A stretch of 64,000 nt of DNA, from assembly GCA_030447925.1 (NCBI GenBank), contig JAUJNX010000003.1:372001-436000 (forward strand). The letters run 5' to 3'. Shown here one piece after another: positions 60,789-64,000 of the stretch. The DNA is from Egibacteraceae bacterium (GTDB lineage: Bacteria; Actinomycetota; Nitriliruptoria; Euzebyales; Egibacteraceae). Positions within the stretch are counted from its first letter, which is position 1. The number at the start of each line of letters is the position of its first letter. The translations under genes and the position numbers were made by a program. The notes beneath the pieces were generated by a model. The model saw only the letters and a program-made list of their open reading frames with translations. It had not been told where the DNA came from and made no database searches.

Positions 60789-61763
60789 GTGGCGATCACC
60801 CTGGCGCAGGCCCTCAACACCGCCCTGCACGACGCCATGGCCGACGACGACCGCGTCGTGGTCTTCGGCGAGGACGTCGGCACCCTCGGCGGGGTCTTCC
60901 GCATCACCGACAAGCTCCAGCAGCGCTTCGGCGAGGGGCGCTGCTTCGACACGCCGCTGGCGGAGTCCGGCATCGTCGGCACCGCCATCGGCATGGCGCT
61001 GTATGGCTACAAACCGGTCGTGGAGATGCAGTTCGACGGCTTCACCTACCCCGCCTACGAGCAGATCGTCAGCCACCTGGCCAAGATGCGGAACCGGTCG
61101 CGGGGGACCGTGCAGCTGCCGGTGGTCGTCCGCATCCCCTTCGGCGGCGGGATCGGGGCGGTCGAGCACCACTCCGAGAGCCCGGAGAACTACTTCGCCC
61201 ACACCGCGGGCCTCAAGGTCGTCGCGCCCGGCACGCCCGCCGACGCGTACTCGCTGCTGCGCGAGTCGATCGCGTCGCCGGACCCGGTGATCTTCTTCGA
61301 GCCCAAGCGCCGCTACTGGCTGAAGGAGGAGGCCGACCTGCCGGTGCGCACCGAGCCGATCGGCCGGGCGGTGGTGCGGCGGCAGGGGACCACCGCCACC
61401 CTGTACGCCTACGGGCCCATGGTGCGGACCTGCCTGGAGGCCGCCCAGGCCGCGGAGGCCGAGGGCTGGGACCTGGAGGTCGTGGACCTGCGGTCCCTGA
61501 ACCCGCTGGACACCGACACGATCGTCGCCAGCGCGCAGAAGACCGGCCACGCGCTGGTGGTCCACGAGGCGCAGGTGTTCGCCGGGTTCGGCGCGGAGGT
61601 CGCGGCCACCGTCACCGAGCGGGCGTTCTACTCGCTGGAGGCGCCGGTCCTGCGCGTCGGGGGGTTCGACATCCCGTACCCGCCGGCCAAGCTCGAGGAG
61701 TTCTTCCTGCCCGACGTGGACCGCATCCTCGACGCGGTCGAGAGGAGCCTGGCCTTCTCGTGA
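60789..61763 (+). CDS. pdhB: 2-oxoacid dehydrogenase E1 component, beta subunit
   Basis: The 324-residue partner completes the E1 active site. VVVFGEDVGTLGGVFRITDK, TPLAESGIVGTAIGMALYG, MQFDGFTYPAYEQIVSH and EHHSESPENYFAHTAGLKV (with the catalytic histidine pair) are typical. The C-terminal half, VVDLRSLNPLDTDTIVASAQ and VHEAQVFAGFGAEVAA, is the transketolase C-terminal domain. It lies 2 bases after E1 alpha and overlaps the E2 gene by four bases, so expression is coupled. GTG start. Confidence 0.93.
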   Translation: MAITLAQALNTALHDAMADDDRVVVFGEDVGTLGGVFRITDKLQQRFGEGRCFDTPLAESGIVGTAIGMALYGYKPVVEMQFDGFTYPAYEQIVSHLAKMRNRSRGTVQLPVVVRIPFGGGIGAVEHHSESPENYFAHTAGLKVVAPGTPADAYSLLRESIASPDPVIFFEPKRRYWLKEEADLPVRTEPIGRAVVRRQGTTATLYAYGPMVRTCLEAAQAAEAEGWDLEVVDLRSLNPLDTDTIVASAQKTGHALVVHEAQVFAGFGAEVAATVTERAFYSLEAPVLRVGGFDIPYPPAKLEEFFLPDVDRILDAVERSLAFS

Positions 61764-63247
61764 CCACCCGCGACTTCCTGCTCCCCGACCTCGGCGAGGG
61801 GCTGACCGAGGCCGAGATCGTCGGCTGGCTGGTCGCCGTGGGCGACACCGTCGCCGTCGACCAGCCGCTGGCGGAGGTGGAGACGGCCAAGGCCGTCGTG
61901 GAGGTGCCGTCGCCGTTCGCCGGCACGGTCGCCACCCTGCACGGCGAGGTCGGCCAGGAGGTGGCCGTCGGCTCGCCGCTGGTGTCGATCGAGGTGGACG
62001 CGCCCGACGCCCCGGACCTGTCCGCGTCGCTGGTGCCCGAAACCCAGGGCGACCAGGGCACCGTGGTGGACGACGGCGACGGCGGCTCGGGCAACGTGCT
62101 GGTGGGCTACGGCACCGGCGGCGCGCGCACCTCCCGGCGGCGGGCCCGCACCGCCCCGCCGGGCAAGGGCGGCCCCAGCGGGCCGCCCCGGCGCCCGGGG
62201 ACCCCCGCGCCCACGGCCCCGCCGCCGACCGCCGCCACCGCCCCGCCCGCTCCGCTCCCGCCGCCCGCTCCGGCCGGTGCCCCGTCGGCGCCGGCCGCGG
62301 CCGGGCCGGCACCGCGGCCGCTCGCCACCCCGCCGGTGCGCAAGCTGGCCCGGGACCTGGGGGTCGACCTCGCGGAGGTGCCGCCGACCGGCCCGCATGG
62401 CACGGTCACCCGCGACGACGTCCACGCGTGGGCCGGGCGCGCCGCCGTCCCGCCCGCCGAGGACTACCGCGCGCTGCTGGCGCCGCCGTCGGGCAACGGC
62501 GGGGTGGTCGTCACCGACGCCGACCGCACCCCGCTGGGGTCCGCCCCGCCCAACGACGTCGCCGAGGAGCGCATCCCCGTCCGCGGGGTCCGCCGCGCGA
62601 TCTCGGAGAAGATGAGCCGGTCGCGCCGCGAGATCCCCGAGGCGACCACCTGGGTCGACGTCGACGCCACGGCGCTGGTGGAGCTGCGCGCCCGCCTGTC
62701 CGCCCGCCACCCCGAGACCCGCATCACCCCCCTGGCGATCGTGCTGCGGGCGGTCGTGGCGGGGCTGCGCCGTTTCCCGACCGTCAACGCGCGCCTGGAC
62801 GGCGACGAGATCGTCGTCCCCCGGTCGGTCCACCTGGGCGTGGCGGCCCAGACCGACCGCGGGCTGGTGGTCCCGGTGATCCGCGACGCCGACCGGCGGT
62901 CCCTGCTGGACCTCGCGGCCGAGCTCACCCGGCTGACCGGCGCGGCCCGCGACGGGTCGGTGACCGCCGCGGAGCTGACCGGCAGCACGTTCACGGTCAC
63001 CAACTACGGGGCGTTCGGCGTGGACGGCGGCAGCGCGATCATCAACCACCCGGAGGCCGCGATCCTGGGCGTCGGGCGGATCACGGACCGGCCGTGGGTC
63101 GTCGACGGCGCGCTGGAGGTCCGCAAAGTCTGCCAGCTGTCGATCGCCTTCGACCACCGCATCATCGACGGGGGCGAGGCCGCGGGCTTCCTGCGCCTGG
63201 TCGCCGACTGCGTCGAGGACCCCGACACCCTCCTCGCCGCGCTCTAG
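61760..63247 (+). CDS. pdhC: 2-oxoacid dehydrogenase E2 component (dihydrolipoyl acyltransferase)
   Basis: One lipoyl domain is at the N-terminus with the lipoylated lysine in EVETAKAVVEVPSPF. A long Pro/Ala-rich linker leads to the E1/E3-binding domain (PPVRKLARDLGVDLAEVPPT then HGTVTRDDV). The catalytic domain has PVRGVRRAISEKMSRSRREI, TVTNYGAFGVDGGSAIIN and the HxxxDG site FDHRIIDGGEAAGFL. At 495 residues, one lipoyl domain and this core fit branched-chain or single-lipoyl pyruvate complexes. The GTG overlaps the E1 beta stop. E3 is not in the window. A strong hairpin follows. Confidence 0.93.
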   Translation: MTTRDFLLPDLGEGLTEAEIVGWLVAVGDTVAVDQPLAEVETAKAVVEVPSPFAGTVATLHGEVGQEVAVGSPLVSIEVDAPDAPDLSASLVPETQGDQGTVVDDGDGGSGNVLVGYGTGGARTSRRRARTAPPGKGGPSGPPRRPGTPAPTAPPPTAATAPPAPLPPPAPAGAPSAPAAAGPAPRPLATPPVRKLARDLGVDLAEVPPTGPHGTVTRDDVHAWAGRAAVPPAEDYRALLAPPSGNGGVVVTDADRTPLGSAPPNDVAEERIPVRGVRRAISEKMSRSRREIPEATTWVDVDATALVELRARLSARHPETRITPLAIVLRAVVAGLRRFPTVNARLDGDEIVVPRSVHLGVAAQTDRGLVVPVIRDADRRSLLDLAAELTRLTGAARDGSVTAAELTGSTFTVTNYGAFGVDGGSAIINHPEAAILGVGRITDRPWVVDGALEVRKVCQLSIAFDHRIIDGGEAAGFLRLVADCVEDPDTLLAAL

Positions 63248-63277
63248 CGCGACCGGGAGCGCGACCGGGCGCACGAA

Positions 63278-63305
63278 GGGCCGGCACCCCGCGGGGTGCC
63301 GGCCC
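63278..63305. terminator. Strong bidirectional terminator
   Basis: GGGCCGGCACCCC and GGGGTGCCGGCCC form a perfect thirteen-pair stem with a two-base loop, between the E2 gene and the convergent secreted-protein gene. Confidence 0.85.
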
Positions 63306-63323
63306 TCGACGTGCGGGCGGTTC

Positions 63324-63794
63324 CTACTCGGGACCGCCGCCGGGCGGCAGCACGCCCAGGTGGAAGGCGCGCAGGTAGTACACGCAGTCCAGCCGGTTCT
63401 CGGCGTGGTACTCCGGGTTCCCGTAGAAGTCGTAGGGGTAGGTGAGCCCCTCCTCCTCCTCCAGGTAGCGGCACTGGCCGTTGATCGCGGGGATGCTCAG
63501 CGCCGTGTAGGGCACCGGCAGGCTCCCGCCGCCGTTGCGCAGCGTGGTGACGCAGCCCAGGAGCGTCTGGATGGGCAGGTCCTCGGCCGGGCCCTCCGGG
63601 TACTGCAGCGGCACCCAGTAGGCGGTCTGCTCGACGACGTTGCCCGAGCCCGGCGGGATCTCCTGCTCGCGGGTCTCATAGAGACCCCGGCAGGTCGCCA
63701 CGGCGCCGCCCGACGTGGTCTCGGTGGCCGCGGCTGGGACCGCCAGAGCCATCAGCATCACCAGCGCGAACGCGGTGACGAGCGTTCGCTTCAT
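63324..63794 (-). CDS. Secreted hypothetical protein with four cysteines
   Basis: A signal peptide (MKRTLVTAFALVMLMALAVP, cleaved near AAATETTS) is followed by about 130 residues with four cysteines (VATCRGL, LLGCVTT, GQCRYLE and LDCVYYL), likely paired outside the cell. YWVPLQYPEGP and YPYDFYGNPEYHAENRLDCV are tyrosine-rich. I do not recognise a family. ATG 63794 is chosen because it begins the signal peptide, although the frame is open to 63872. Ends at the bidirectional terminator. Confidence 0.6.
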   Translation of the reverse strand: MKRTLVTAFALVMLMALAVPAAATETTSGGAVATCRGLYETREQEIPPGSGNVVEQTAYWVPLQYPEGPAEDLPIQTLLGCVTTLRNGGGSLPVPYTALSIPAINGQCRYLEEEEGLTYPYDFYGNPEYHAENRLDCVYYLRAFHLGVLPPGGGPE

Positions 63795-63882
63795 CGTGTC
63801 GGTTCCCCCTGATCGACGAACGGGCCGCGACAGCTTGACAGCCGAACGTGAGAACGCCGACACAGCACGCAATGTCTGCCCG

Positions 63883-64000
63883 TCAGGGCGTGCGCGTCCC
63901 CGCCGCCTCCAGGGCGACCCGCAGCAGCGCCTGGGCGCGCTCCCGCTCCGTCGAGGTGAACCGGTAGTCGCGGCTGAGCACCAGCGCGCGGTCGTCGAAG
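63883..64000 (-). CDS. Partial gene, C-terminal end only
   Basis: The last 38 codons of a minus-strand frame run in from the right edge: DDRALVLSRDYRFTSTERER and AQALLRVALEAAG, ending GTRTP. The composition is protein-like and the stop TGA is at 63883-63885. The family cannot be told from this fragment. Confidence 0.45.
   Translation of the reverse strand, partial: FDDRALVLSRDYRFTSTERERAQALLRVALEAAGTRTP

Overview
The window is 64 kb of very GC-rich DNA from an actinobacterium. This rests on codon use, the abundant GTG starts, the helix-turn-helix/DUF397 pair, the class F sortase, the MPT53-like thioredoxin and the MhuD-like protein. The genus cannot be fixed from the sequence; a deep-branching class such as Nitriliruptoria is possible but unproven. 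About fifteen genes carry what look like single-base or short indels in G/C runs. Some breaks may therefore be assembly errors rather than true pseudogenes.

Layout. 1-3.9 kb (minus): a membrane glycosyltransferase-like protein with a three-copy 57-bp repeat at its N-terminus, then fbpB and fbpA for ferric iron uptake behind a possible iron box. Their likely ATPase, fbpC, is near 36-37 kb. 3.9-5.7 kb: a flippase-like membrane domain fused to a family 2 glycosyltransferase. 5.7-12 kb: a sugar operon (GntR regulator, GH31 glycosidase, binding protein, two permeases) with the same two-part operator in front of the regulator and the binding protein. 12-16 kb: small enzymes and an RmuC-like protein. 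15.5-18.6 kb: a translationally coupled TetR-MFS-P450 operon. 18.7-20.8 kb: a second TetR gene divergent from three small genes. 21-25.9 kb: gene remnants, the XRE/DUF397 pair, secreted proteins, and a CHRD surface protein coupled to a class F sortase.

26-31.4 kb holds a DtxR-like regulator coupled to a proton-pumping pyrophosphatase, a RHH/MazF toxin-antitoxin pair, an esterase and a nucleotidyltransferase remnant. 31.4-38.3 kb holds release factor 3, a MarR regulator, a secreted beta-propeller, an FAD oxidoreductase, fbpC and a quinone oxidoreductase. At 38.36-38.87 kb is the most striking gene: a lipoprotein thioredoxin whose first catalytic cysteine is an in-frame UGA, followed at the right distance by a stem-loop like a bacterial SECIS element. 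It is a candidate extracytoplasmic selenoprotein. Next come a CarH-like B12 sensor with its MBL-fold partner, and an operon of rRNA methyltransferase, D-Ala-D-Ala carboxypeptidase and HD hydrolase. 44.7-52.4 kb holds an EamA exporter, a GGDEF-EAL protein with a damaged EAL site, prmA, a MhuD-like heme-degrading protein, TspO, dienelactone hydrolase and a class IV aminotransferase.

52.4-58.6 kb is an insertion-sequence island: three IS5-type elements, one IS5 remnant and one IS481-type element, all joined at CTAG/TA. It carries a lone NarL-type histidine kinase and lies exactly between the stop codons of the aminotransferase and a CbiX-type chelatase gene. 59.6-63.2 kb is a three-gene 2-oxoacid dehydrogenase operon (E1 alpha, E1 beta, E2) ending in a strong bidirectional terminator. 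A secreted protein and a partial gene close the window. I saw no rRNA, tRNA or CRISPR array.
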